From NCBI GenBank assembly GCA_034110565.1, contig JAWUYY010000047.1, positions 1-45,770 on the forward strand: a stretch of 45,770 nt of DNA, read 5' to 3'. The stretch comes from Bermanella sp034110565 (GTDB lineage Bacteria; Pseudomonadota; Gammaproteobacteria; Pseudomonadales; Oceanobacteraceae). The translations under genes and the position numbers were made by a program. The first letter of the stretch is position 1. Each line of letters starts with the position of its first letter. Under the pieces are notes generated by a model. That model made no database searches. It had not been told where the DNA came from and saw only the letters and a program-made list of their open reading frames with translations. Below, in pieces: positions 8,777 to 16,554 of the stretch.

Positions 8777-8866
8777 TTAGCCTTTCTTCGGATTAGCGTC
8801 GTTACGCTCGTACCACCATCTTCTTCGATTTACGTTCGATGTCTTAAGGCGGGCAATAGCCGTCAT
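8777..8866 (-). CDS. Possible 29-aa basic/aromatic small protein
   Basis: A minus-strand ATG frame of 29 codons plus TAA lies between the ChaC-like gene and the shared terminator. Its start is 12 nt after the ChaC stop, so it would be on the same transcript. The C-terminal half, RRRWWYERNDANPKKG, is strikingly Arg/Trp/Tyr-rich and soluble-looking, and the frame ends 35 nt before the terminator hairpin. Against it: no purine-rich ribosome-binding site (TTCCTTTTTATA precedes ATG), and the ATG sits in a TATAAT that could instead be a -10 box. I recognise no family. Confidence 0.35.
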   Translation of the reverse strand: MTAIARLKTSNVNRRRWWYERNDANPKKG

Positions 8867-8878
8867 TATAAAAAGGAA

Positions 8879-9457
8879 TTAGGTGTTTCGTTTTAATAAA
8901 TGATTTTCTATTTCAAAAATATGCCCATCTTTAACATTTAGATCTCTTAGAGCTTGCGCTAGGCTCAATAAATATTCACTATTTTCGCCACTTGGTCCGC
9001 GACTATTGGCGATATGCTCGGCTATGATTTTTTCACTGGCTTCGCCTAAGAATGCTTCGTTGTGCTCATCCGCAATATAAATCAAGCCCGTTTTTTTAAT
9101 TGGTACGCCATTATTTTGGGTCAAAATCATAGGTACCTCATGACGCAAGTAACCATTCTTTTCACGATAATCTAAATACACAAATTCTTCTGCCGTCACA
9201 CGATACGCCATACCATGACACAGTGCGTTGACCTCAGGAATTAATGTGACAACTCGTCCGGGCTGCTCTGGGGTACCGCGGTGATCGTGACTGCCTTGCC
9301 AAAAACGACGTGTCCAACCTGAAATATAAGCTGGCGACTTTTCTAAATATGGAAAATCGACCTTATAGATAAGCGAGCCATATCCAAATAACCAGATCTC
9401 TTCATACTCATCTAGCACTTGACGGGATTGATTCATTTCAATGGTATTAGCTGTCAT
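8879..9457 (-). CDS. ChaC-like gamma-glutamylcyclotransferase
   Basis: Predicted to cleave glutathione (or gamma-glutamyl peptides) to 5-oxoproline and Cys-Gly in the cytoplasm. 192 aa. The substrate-binding motif IWLFGYGSL is near residue 20, followed by a PGRVVTL segment. A Glu in DYREKNGY is in the place of the catalytic acid of the ChaC family. NSRGPSGENSEYLLSLAQAL matches the conserved end of ChaC2-type enzymes. The start is uncertain: Met8 (MNQSRQ) is equally possible. A possible 29-aa frame follows after 12 nt. Confidence 0.87.
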   Translation of the reverse strand: MTANTIEMNQSRQVLDEYEEIWLFGYGSLIYKVDFPYLEKSPAYISGWTRRFWQGSHDHRGTPEQPGRVVTLIPEVNALCHGMAYRVTAEEFVYLDYREKNGYLRHEVPMILTQNNGVPIKKTGLIYIADEHNEAFLGEASEKIIAEHIANSRGPSGENSEYLLSLAQALRDLNVKDGHIFEIENHLLKRNT

Positions 9458-9648
9458 ACAAACTCATACAAAGTTTTTATTACACCAATCTAACATGCGT
9501 AAATACATAACCAAACCCATTTATATTGAGAAAGATCCACATCAGAACAAGTTGAACTCAAACCATTGACTATTGGATTGGGCTACTTCAATCTGTTAGA
9601 CACGCCAACAAGTTGGCTTGAATATATAGACTATGTAAGGGGCTCTCT

Positions 9649-10068
9649 ATGAAATATTCCATTTTTTTAACCAGCTTGTTATTCAGTGGTTCACTATGGG
9701 CAAACGACTATCAACCACTGTTTGATTCTTGCCTGTCGTTAAAACAGGGCACGGACACTAGTGAAGCTCAACCCTGCCGCTTCTTCATCCAAGGCTTCAT
9801 GGCTGCAGCGTCGTTAACCGGTGTGCCTATGGACCCCAGCCTCAAAAAAGATAACTCTGATTTCTTCAATCGAGCCTATGATAGTCGCCTAGGTCTAACC
9901 AGCGCAGATAAACGCCAAAAGGCCTGCGATGTCCCCAAGAATCAAGAGTTAATTATTACTGAGGTTTCAAAAAACATTCCAGAAAAATTTGAAACCCTGC
10001 TGGATCTTAAATTGATTATTATAAATGCTCTTAAAAACAACCAATCTTGCAGGCCAAAGAAACAATAA
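9649..10068 (+). CDS. Secreted Rap1a/Tai-like small protein
   Basis: 139 aa with a Sec signal peptide (likely cut after SLWA). The mature part has four Cys. PCRFFIQGFMAA followed by a KACDVPKNQELIITEVSKNIP block and a final NNQSC fits the layout of the Rap1a/Tai family, whose characterised members are periplasmic immunity proteins against type VI amidase effectors (Cys before a YIxG-like helix, CxP...Q in the middle, Cys at the end). No effector or type VI gene is nearby, so an orphan immunity protein or an unrelated periplasmic role is possible. AAGGGG before the ATG is a usable ribosome-binding site. Family assignment is by pattern only. Confidence 0.65.
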   Translation: MKYSIFLTSLLFSGSLWANDYQPLFDSCLSLKQGTDTSEAQPCRFFIQGFMAAASLTGVPMDPSLKKDNSDFFNRAYDSRLGLTSADKRQKACDVPKNQELIITEVSKNIPEKFETLLDLKLIIINALKNNQSCRPKKQ

Positions 10069-10080
10069 GTAACCTGCACA

Positions 10081-10137
10081 AAAAAGCCGCTAATGACCTA
10101 CAACGATAACGTTAGGCTGATCATTAGCGGCTTTTTT
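10081..10137. terminator. Bidirectional terminator between convergent genes
   Basis: GCCGCTAATGA (10086-10096) pairs with TCATTAGCGGC (10121-10131). A run on the left and T run on the right. A smaller AACG/CGTT stem sits inside the loop. It ends the Rap1a-like gene and the ZIP-like gene. Confidence 0.93.
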
Positions 10138-10150
10138 ATTATTGTTAGTT

Positions 10151-10867
10151 TTACCCTTTAGTCAGCATATGACCTAACAACCCCAGCACAAACCCCAATA
10201 TGGCCCCCATAGGTGGAAACCAATGCTTTTTCAGTTTTACATTAGGGGCAATATCTTGAAAAATTGAATACATGATTCCCCCTGCTGCAAACAACATGAT
10301 GCCTGCCAGAATATCCGGCTGCTGCGCTAACAACCCATAACCAATAATACCCGCTAGTGGACCTAACATGGCCAACGCAGTGAAGACAAAAATTAATTTC
10401 TTTGCAGTAAACTTGCCGCCCTTCATTAATTCACGGTAAGCATTAAAGCCTTCGGGAAAGTTCTGCAGACCAATTAAAATAGCCAACAAAATCGCATGAC
10501 TACCTCCTAGGCTAAACAAAGCTCCAAGCGCTAATGATTCTGGAATAAAATCCGCCAGCATGGCGGCTAACTGACTACCTGGGGTATTTAACTTATAAAG
10601 CGTAATATCTACCAGCATGAAGCCTAAGCCACCTAAAATGAACATAATACACACCCAGAAAGGGGATAAATGCTCCATGCCTCCAGGCACCAACACCAAT
10701 GCGATAGCAGACAATAACGCTCCTGCTGCAAACGCCATAATACTGTGGCGTAATTCGCTTTCTAACCAGTGTGATCGTATCCGCTCAACCTTAGCCAATA
10801 GGGCTCCAACTGGCATAGCCAGACCCGCTAATGTTGTCAGAATGAGCATGGTGTACAAATCAAGCAT
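10151..10867 (-). CDS. ZIP-family-like membrane transporter with altered metal motifs
   Basis: 238 aa, about eight membrane helices, size and layout of bacterial ZIP (ZupT-type) divalent metal transporters. The two family signatures on the central helices are recognisable but changed. The expected HN(F/I)PEG appears as D106-FIPE-S, and the second as Q135-NFPEG. Both conserved His are thus replaced (Asp and Gln), while the Pro and Glu are kept. Substrate therefore cannot be assumed to be zinc. Its start lies inside the last codons of rsuA (8-bp overlap), implying co-translation. The gene ends at a strong bidirectional terminator. Confidence 0.78.
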   Translation of the reverse strand: MLDLYTMLILTTLAGLAMPVGALLAKVERIRSHWLESELRHSIMAFAAGALLSAIALVLVPGGMEHLSPFWVCIMFILGGLGFMLVDITLYKLNTPGSQLAAMLADFIPESLALGALFSLGGSHAILLAILIGLQNFPEGFNAYRELMKGGKFTAKKLIFVFTALAMLGPLAGIIGYGLLAQQPDILAGIMLFAAGGIMYSIFQDIAPNVKLKKHWFPPMGAILGFVLGLLGHMLTKG

Positions 10868-11585
10868 GCACCGTACCCTTAGGTGATGTCATCAGTGCAA
10901 CTTCTTCTTCAGTCAGAGCTCGGTATTCCCCAGGTGAAAGCCGCGGATCTAACGTAAGAGCACCAATGGATTCACGGTGCAGCCTAACCACTCGGTTGCC
11001 CATGGCGGCAAACATACGCTTAACTTGATGATAACGGCCTTCGCTGATGGTTAATAAAACTTCCGTATCACTGGTACGCTCAAGCTTGGCTGGTAATGTG
11101 GGCTTTACTTCATCTTTTAATAAAATGCCGTCTATTACTTGCTGTTCAGCACTGGGGATTAAAGGTTCGACTAACCAAGCACGATACGCTTTTTCTTGAT
11201 GGTGTTTTGGCGAGGTAATTTGGTGAGACCATTGTCCGTCATCGGTAATTAGCAACAACCCGCTTGTGTCTTTATCGAGACGCCCTACTGTATGTAATTT
11301 ATTTACATTCAATTCATCGTTCATCAGGTCAAACACTAAACTATGATCGCCATCAATATTGGCGCACACAACCCCTTGAGGTTTATGCATCATAAAGTAA
11401 CGGCTTTGAGGTTGTGACTGAATAGGCTGGCCGTCAAAGTGGACGATATCCACATCTGGCTGAATTTTTTCTGAACCGCTTTTTGCTTTTTTATGGTTAA
11501 CCTTGATACGGCCAGATTTTATTGCCTTAGTGGCTAACGAACGAGTGAGAGGTGTGTTGTCACAGATGTATTTATCAAGCCGCAT
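10860..11585 (-). CDS. rsuA: 16S rRNA pseudouridine(516) synthase
   Basis: Isomerises U516 of 16S rRNA to pseudouridine. 241 aa. The N-terminal S4 RNA-binding domain (RLDKYICDN...SGRIKVN) is followed by the RsuA catalytic domain. The signature GRLDKDTSGLLL holds catalytic D104. SRYFMMHKPQGVVCAN, DGQWSHQITSPKHH and GRYHQVKRMFAAMGN match E. coli RsuA closely. The downstream ZIP-like gene overlaps its end by 8 bp. Confidence 0.95.
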   Translation of the reverse strand: MRLDKYICDNTPLTRSLATKAIKSGRIKVNHKKAKSGSEKIQPDVDIVHFDGQPIQSQPQSRYFMMHKPQGVVCANIDGDHSLVFDLMNDELNVNKLHTVGRLDKDTSGLLLITDDGQWSHQITSPKHHQEKAYRAWLVEPLIPSAEQQVIDGILLKDEVKPTLPAKLERTSDTEVLLTISEGRYHQVKRMFAAMGNRVVRLHRESIGALTLDPRLSPGEYRALTEEEVALMTSPKGTVHA

Positions 11586-11635
11586 TGCATTACCCTTTTT
11601 GAGGCGGGCATCTTAACGCAAACGGCTTAAAGCCT

Positions 11636-11926
11636 CTAACCTTGTTTGCGTTGTTTAAATGCAACCGGACCCGCCAGCATATCTTCAACATCTTGGCGTA
11701 ATGATAAAATGTGATCTTCGGCAATCTTCCATTTTGGCCCCTTAATGATCACTTGATAGCGATCACGGGCAAAAGGCAATAAGTCGCTTTTTACAAGCAT
11801 GGTGATTGCTAATAAAGGACCTATTAGCTGAGCGTCTTCATTTTGGTCTTCAATATATTCGTTTTGTAGACCCTGTAACTTCTGCTCTAAATTAACAACA
11901 AATGATTTGTATTCGGCCACGTCCAT
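11636..11926 (-). CDS. Small cytoplasmic protein of unknown function
   Basis: 96 aa. The ATG at 11926 has GGAG 7 nt upstream, so it is preferred over a GTG ten codons earlier. No signal peptide, membrane helix or Cys motif. The N-terminal half looks helical and acidic (LEQKLQGLQNEYIEDQNEDAQ). IKGPKWKIAEDHILSLRQDVEDML may be a second helical hairpin. I do not recognise a family. Lies 50 bp upstream of rsuA on the same strand and may share its transcript. Confidence 0.65.
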   Translation of the reverse strand: MDVAEYKSFVVNLEQKLQGLQNEYIEDQNEDAQLIGPLLAITMLVKSDLLPFARDRYQVIIKGPKWKIAEDHILSLRQDVEDMLAGPVAFKQRKQG

Positions 11927-12037
11927 GCTTGCTCCATTCCTTAAAATAACGAACACTTTTAAAGAGTGTAGATGAGAAAATTTCCCTTTGTGGAATATGA
12001 GTAAAGCAGATAAGAAATAAAGAGCATTTAATGCACT

Positions 12038-12065
12038 ATTCTGAGGCCAAAACAGGCCTCAGAAT
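12038..12065 (-). other. Perfect 11-bp hairpin downstream of the DUF2333 gene
   Basis: ATTCTGAGGCC (12038-12048) pairs perfectly with GGCCTCAGAAT (12055-12065), loop AAAACA. It lies 8 bp after the DUF2333 stop. There is no T run in either direction, so Rho-independent termination is doubtful. Confidence 0.6.
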
Positions 12066-12073
12066 TGACAGCG

Positions 12074-13099
12074 TTAGCCTTGAGAAAGCAACGCTCGCAG
12101 GTCGATAACCCCCGCATTGGCGCGGGATAGGTAAGATGCCATGACTAAAGAGTGATTTGCAGTTAAACCAAAACCCCCTCCATTCAAAATCATAGGAGCC
12201 CATACGGTGTCTTGGGTGGCTTCCAGTTCACGTACGATCTGCCTCACACTCACCAATGCATTCTTTTTATGCAACACATCGGCAAAATCCACTTCAAGAG
12301 CCTTAAAGATATGAATGAGCGCCCAAGCACTACCACGAGCCTCATAAAACACGTCATCGATTTCAGTCCAAGGGGTTTTCACTTCGAATTCGTCATCATT
12401 TTCTGTGCTCTGGCTTGAGGCGTTATCCCCTGCTAAATCCACATTAATGCGTTTCTGCCCAACACTGGCACTTAGGCGCTGACTTAATGACCCTAGGCGA
12501 GTTTCGACGTCATTCAACCACTCACGTAGATTGTCGGCACGGGCAAAAAATTGCGCTTGAGCCTGCTGTTTATCCGCCAGCCTCAGGGCATAACTATTAA
12601 GTTTTTCGATACCTCGACGGTATTCACCTTCGGTATCAGGCAAGGCCCACGATAGGTTATCAAAATGGAATTGAGGCTCTGCTATCACAAGGTCGACATC
12701 TTCGGTCGATTGACTCTGGCTGCGACTAAAGTCTTTGCGTAATGCACGACTTAAATCTCGTACCTGAACCAGCACACCGAATTCCCAGTTTGGTATGTTA
12801 TCGAGCCACAAACCGGGCGGGAAAACATCGTTACTTAAGTAACCGCCGGGTTTATCTAACAAGGTACTGGCCACTTCGATTAACGTGACGGTTGTGGTGT
12901 ATCCGGTGGCGAGGTGACGATCGTGCAGCATGGCATGTTGTGATGCGGCTTCTGTCACTACAAATGGCTCAGGCTCAGAGCTAAAAACCATTCCCATAAT
13001 CAAGGCAATCACCAGATACACGGATAAACCGCCTATCAGTAGACGCATCATCCAACCAGCTTCTAAGAAGCGATCAAGCCGCTCATTATACTTAGACAT
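12074..13099 (-). CDS. DUF2333 family membrane-anchored protein
   Basis: 341 aa. A short cytoplasmic N-terminus, one membrane helix at about residues 17-40, then a large soluble, probably periplasmic domain. Family features seen: GYLSNDVFPPGLWLDNIPNWEFGVL, DLSRALRKDFSRSQSQS, and WTEIDDVFYEARGSAWALIH near the end. DUF2333 proteins are common in marine gammaproteobacteria with no established function. The upstream PCu(A)C gene ends 3 bp before its start, and the AGGAG ribosome-binding site lies just before that stop, so the two are translated from one mRNA. Confidence 0.87.
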   Translation of the reverse strand: MSKYNERLDRFLEAGWMMRLLIGGLSVYLVIALIMGMVFSSEPEPFVVTEAASQHAMLHDRHLATGYTTTVTLIEVASTLLDKPGGYLSNDVFPPGLWLDNIPNWEFGVLVQVRDLSRALRKDFSRSQSQSTEDVDLVIAEPQFHFDNLSWALPDTEGEYRRGIEKLNSYALRLADKQQAQAQFFARADNLREWLNDVETRLGSLSQRLSASVGQKRINVDLAGDNASSQSTENDDEFEVKTPWTEIDDVFYEARGSAWALIHIFKALEVDFADVLHKKNALVSVRQIVRELEATQDTVWAPMILNGGGFGLTANHSLVMASYLSRANAGVIDLRALLSQG

Positions 13100-13102
13100 A
13101 TT

Positions 13103-13567
13103 TTACTCCTGATCATGATGATGGTGATCATGGCTCATTGGTTTGCTATTCAATATAGACACCACAGGCATATCATAAGTGTAGCTGCGACCCTGGGTAT
13201 CTTGTAATGTCAAAGGGACCTGCTGGCCAGGCTTTAAGGGGGTAATTAAACCCATCAACATGACGTGATGAGCGCCGCTCTTAAATTCAAATACTTGTCC
13301 AGGCTTAATCACGATGTTGAGTACCTGACTCATGGACATGACGCCTTTGTCATTCATGGTGTGCGTGTGGTATTCACTTTTTTTAGCCGCAGGTGTCTGC
13401 GCCTTAACCAAGGTCACCTCATCGGTGCCGGTATTTTTAAGTTGCATAAACGCGGCCGTATTGGGTTGCCCCGGTGGCATCGCGCGCACATAACCTTCAA
13501 GCATGACCAAGTCAGCCTGTGCATTTAACGTGGTAAAAAGTAACGCAGAAAGGATAAAGCGCCCCAT
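13103..13567 (-). CDS. PCu(A)C-type periplasmic copper chaperone
   Basis: 154 aa with a Sec signal (cut near NAQA). PCu(A)C proteins carry Cu(I) in the periplasm, often for cytochrome oxidase Cu(A) assembly. The copper motif is visible: HTHTMNDKGVMSM and, about 30 residues later, GAHHVMLMG. The C-terminal tail SHDHHHHDQE adds a His cluster that may bind extra Cu(II). GGGAG precedes the ATG. It forms a pair with the DUF2333 gene 3 bp downstream; no oxidase or other copper gene is in the window. Confidence 0.9.
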   Translation of the reverse strand: MGRFILSALLFTTLNAQADLVMLEGYVRAMPPGQPNTAAFMQLKNTGTDEVTLVKAQTPAAKKSEYHTHTMNDKGVMSMSQVLNIVIKPGQVFEFKSGAHHVMLMGLITPLKPGQQVPLTLQDTQGRSYTYDMPVVSILNSKPMSHDHHHHDQE

Positions 13568-13670
13568 GGTGTCTCCCTAATTAAGCAATGAATACGCTGC
13601 GTGGCTACTATAGCAAACATTTACTATTGAGTGTGTTTGTCATGTCACGCTTACTTCACTTTCATTGACA

Positions 13671-15653
13671 CTAGGCTCCACTTTCTGGGTGATCATGCTC
13701 AACGATTGGCGATAAAGGAATATTCAGCAGTTCTGGGCGCCCAACCGCGTAACCCATGACGCCGTCCACGCCGAGCTTAAGCAGCGCATCAATTTCTTCT
13801 TGTTTTTCAACCCCTTCGGCAAAGCATAATGCCCTTTGAGTTTGAAATACTTGAATCATGCCACTAACAAAGAAGGCGCTGTCTTTATGTTTATGAATAT
13901 CACGAATATAACGACGCTCTATCTTGCCTTGGTAAATAGGAAAACGTGCTAAAAAGCCAAAGCTTTTTCCTGACGTGCCCACGTGATCCACACTTAAACG
14001 TAAGCCTTTATCGGCCATATCATGCAACCACATCTGAGTTTTCACCGTCACATGCGCGAGGGTGTACTCACTGCACTCAATAATTAAACTGCGCAATTGC
14101 TCCGATGTAACCGTCTGCTCAAACCACTGTCTAAAATTGGTCTCATTGAGGCTTTTACCAGCGACATTCAATACCCACTTACCATTAAATGAGTTGTTGT
14201 CTTTTTGCTGCTCAAATAAGCGCTGCCATTGAGAAATCACTAAGCGGTCAAAGTCTTGAGAAAGATTTAGCTTATCCACCATGGGCCAAAAATATCCGGC
14301 CATAAGTGCTTCATCATCCTCTTCGATTAACCTGCAATGGATTTCTTGCTGAATGATATTTTGGGTGTCATCAAACAATGGCTGAGAATACAGTTGAATA
14401 CGCTCATCCCGTAAAGCCACTTTAAGACGTTGCTGCCACTCTACCCAGTTAGTCAATGGATGATGCTCGGTTTCACCAATCAATAAACTGTCGAGTTGGT
14501 TTTTACTGCGTTGCAATAATAAGTCTAATTGATGCTTCAAACTGGCAGGAGCTTGTGGCTCATGTACCGGCATGGCCACAAAGAATAATTTAGCGTCGTA
14601 CTGCTGTACCAATGATAAACGCATCAAGCTGCCATGAATCGCTTCAATACGTATTTTGTATTGGCTATCTAAAGGGTCTGGGCTAAATAACCAAAAATCC
14701 CCCCCCCCAGTACGGGCAATACCCACATGCTCATGGTTTAAAGAAGATTCCGTTTTCAACTGTAAGGCCAGCTGCATGAGTAACTCATCCACAGTGGCCT
14801 TTGCGTGCGTTTCATTTAACTCTTTTAAGTTATCCACTTGTAACAACGCTATCCAACCCGGTGCAAACCGTTCGTGAGTCATCCAGTCGTCCAAATACTG
14901 ATCCCAGCCCTTACTGTTTAGCACATCGGTTAAACCATCGTTAAAGGTTTCGTGCTGTAATTTACGCACTGTTTCACCATGCGCTAAGAAACTAGCGTGT
15001 AAACGATCACTCAAGTGATTCATCGCCAGCACGAGACTGTGTACCTCTTTTGAAGTAGGTTTTTCATCGATATGCACAAACTGATTGTGGGATAATTTTT
15101 GTGCGAGCGCTTCAATTTGTTTAAGGGGTTTGAGCAGCCAAATTAACAATCTGTGCATACCGTAAATCACAATAAACGTCATCAATAAAAACCAAGCGCA
15201 TTCGGCTTTCACCAGTTGCCATAATTGTTCATAACTGGGCCCTTGGTGCATCGCAACACTAAGCTGACCTAATTGAGTCCAGCCGCTTAATACTTCCGCT
15301 TGAGCAAAACTTGGATGCAAACGCATGACCCGTATAAACCACTGTGGCACTGCAATTTGCTCTAACCCGCCGCGTTCAATCACCGTTTGTGATTGGGAGT
15401 ATTCAAAGCGCACCAATGAGAAATAGCCACGATCAAACATGACATCAATCATGGAGCGTAAAGAAGCATCGTCTTTAACTTGGGCATTTTGCGACAAAGT
15501 GAGCGCCAGCGTCGTCGCGGTTTCATCTGCTCGAGCTTGCAGTTGCTGCTCAAAATGGCTTTTTAAGTTGTGAATATTAAGGGCAAGATTACCCGTTAAG
15601 ATCACCACCATAAGTAATCCAATATAAAGGGCAAGTTGTCGACGGATACTCAT
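13671..15653 (-). CDS. lapD: LapD-like c-di-GMP receptor with degenerate GGDEF and EAL domains
   Basis: 660-aa inner-membrane receptor. TM1 at about 7-27, a periplasmic LapD/MoxY-type domain, TM2 at about 152-172, HAMP-like linker, GGDEF domain (about 240-375), EAL domain (about 410-650). Both enzyme sites are degenerate: the GGDEF site reads RTGGGDFWLF (G316-D319), and the EAL motif region reads LYSQPLFDD with EIHCRL instead of an E-x-L core. This is as expected for a receptor that binds c-di-GMP and sequesters LapG. The pairing with lapG 17 bp upstream supports the role. A run of ten G codes for the three Gly of the GGDEF-like site. A LapA-type adhesin and its exporter must lie elsewhere. 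Confidence 0.9.
   Translation of the reverse strand: MSIRRQLALYIGLLMVVILTGNLALNIHNLKSHFEQQLQARADETATTLALTLSQNAQVKDDASLRSMIDVMFDRGYFSLVRFEYSQSQTVIERGGLEQIAVPQWFIRVMRLHPSFAQAEVLSGWTQLGQLSVAMHQGPSYEQLWQLVKAECAWFLLMTFIVIYGMHRLLIWLLKPLKQIEALAQKLSHNQFVHIDEKPTSKEVHSLVLAMNHLSDRLHASFLAHGETVRKLQHETFNDGLTDVLNSKGWDQYLDDWMTHERFAPGWIALLQVDNLKELNETHAKATVDELLMQLALQLKTESSLNHEHVGIARTGGGDFWLFSPDPLDSQYKIRIEAIHGSLMRLSLVQQYDAKLFFVAMPVHEPQAPASLKHQLDLLLQRSKNQLDSLLIGETEHHPLTNWVEWQQRLKVALRDERIQLYSQPLFDDTQNIIQQEIHCRLIEEDDEALMAGYFWPMVDKLNLSQDFDRLVISQWQRLFEQQKDNNSFNGKWVLNVAGKSLNETNFRQWFEQTVTSEQLRSLIIECSEYTLAHVTVKTQMWLHDMADKGLRLSVDHVGTSGKSFGFLARFPIYQGKIERRYIRDIHKHKDSAFFVSGMIQVFQTQRALCFAEGVEKQEEIDALLKLGVDGVMGYAVGRPELLNIPLSPIVEHDHPESGA
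14699..14708 (-). repeat. G10 homopolymer inside lapD
   Basis: Ten C on the plus strand, so ten G in the coding strand of lapD. They read ACT GGG GGG GGG GAT, residues T315-G316-G317-G318-D319. One base gained or lost would truncate the protein before the EAL domain. It is the longest G/C homopolymer I see in the window. Confidence 0.92.
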
Positions 15654-15670
15654 AATGACTGGCCTTATCG

Positions 15671-16393
15671 CTACTGTGTTAATTGACTATTAGGTAAATC
15701 GAGCCAAGGCTGCAAGCCCTGCTGTTCCATGCGCAACAATACATCCATCCACATGCTTAAGCGACTGGCGCTACCTACTTTTATGCTGCGCCCTTGCTGG
15801 CGTTCTATCCACATACCCATACCATTAAAACTATAAACAGGCGCTAAATCACGCCGCTTGGAGGCAGGTAAAATACGTGGATTGATATTATCTAAAATTA
15901 GAGGGTCACTACTTGGAGCCGAGTAATACGCTAACACCATATGAGCTTGATTAAGCTTAAGTGCTTTTACATAAGTAATGCGTAATTTTTTTTGTTCAAC
16001 ACCCGCTTGAATAAGAGAAAAATACTTAGCGATTACATAGTCTTCACAGTCTCCAGCTTGAGTCGCTAATGATTCTAGTGGCGTTGCCCAGTAGTCTTCT
16101 TTTTTCCAATGAATTTCATCACTCACAAAGGCTAGTCGGGTATTAAAATATGCATTCACTCTCTCTAGGGTTTGTCGCTCTTTGCCTATTTCATGGGCAT
16201 CACCCTGCGCCACTACAAACTGTGCCCATTGCACCAACGCTTGCCTACCAGGTTCGCCAAATAAAGTCTGGGCCTGCTTCGCCATAGCCTCCCCTAATAA
16301 TTGCTGATTCCCTTGAGCCACCACCATGCACACTAAAGCCAACATTAAAGCCATAGCGAACACAAACTGACGGCTGATTCCTTGTGGCACCAT
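15671..16393 (-). CDS. lapG: LapG-type periplasmic cysteine protease
   Basis: 240 aa, transglutaminase-like bacterial protease (BTLCP). In characterised systems LapG cuts the N-terminus of a giant surface adhesin unless held by LapD. An N-terminal signal helix occupies residues 8-27. The catalytic triad is visible: C116 in GDCEDY, H151 in AHMVLAYY, D168 in ILDNINPR, with spacing close to P. fluorescens LapG (C135, H172, D189). D115 and E117 around the Cys match the calcium-binding residues. It precedes lapD by 17 bp in the same operon and is divergent from a diguanylate cyclase gene. Confidence 0.92.
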   Translation of the reverse strand: MVPQGISRQFVFAMALMLALVCMVVAQGNQQLLGEAMAKQAQTLFGEPGRQALVQWAQFVVAQGDAHEIGKERQTLERVNAYFNTRLAFVSDEIHWKKEDYWATPLESLATQAGDCEDYVIAKYFSLIQAGVEQKKLRITYVKALKLNQAHMVLAYYSAPSSDPLILDNINPRILPASKRRDLAPVYSFNGMGMWIERQQGRSIKVGSASRLSMWMDVLLRMEQQGLQPWLDLPNSQLTQ

Positions 16394-16554
16394 GACTTAC
16401 TGCGTCTCAAAACATGGTTAATAATCTTTAACTATAGGTGAGGTTTTCCATTAATGGGACTATTTAACCACCCAGTTATCATTCTTATAAATCAACCCTT
16501 CAATTAAAATAATCCTTGCTAGAGTTAAAGCATACAGACCAGTTTAGGGCGCCC

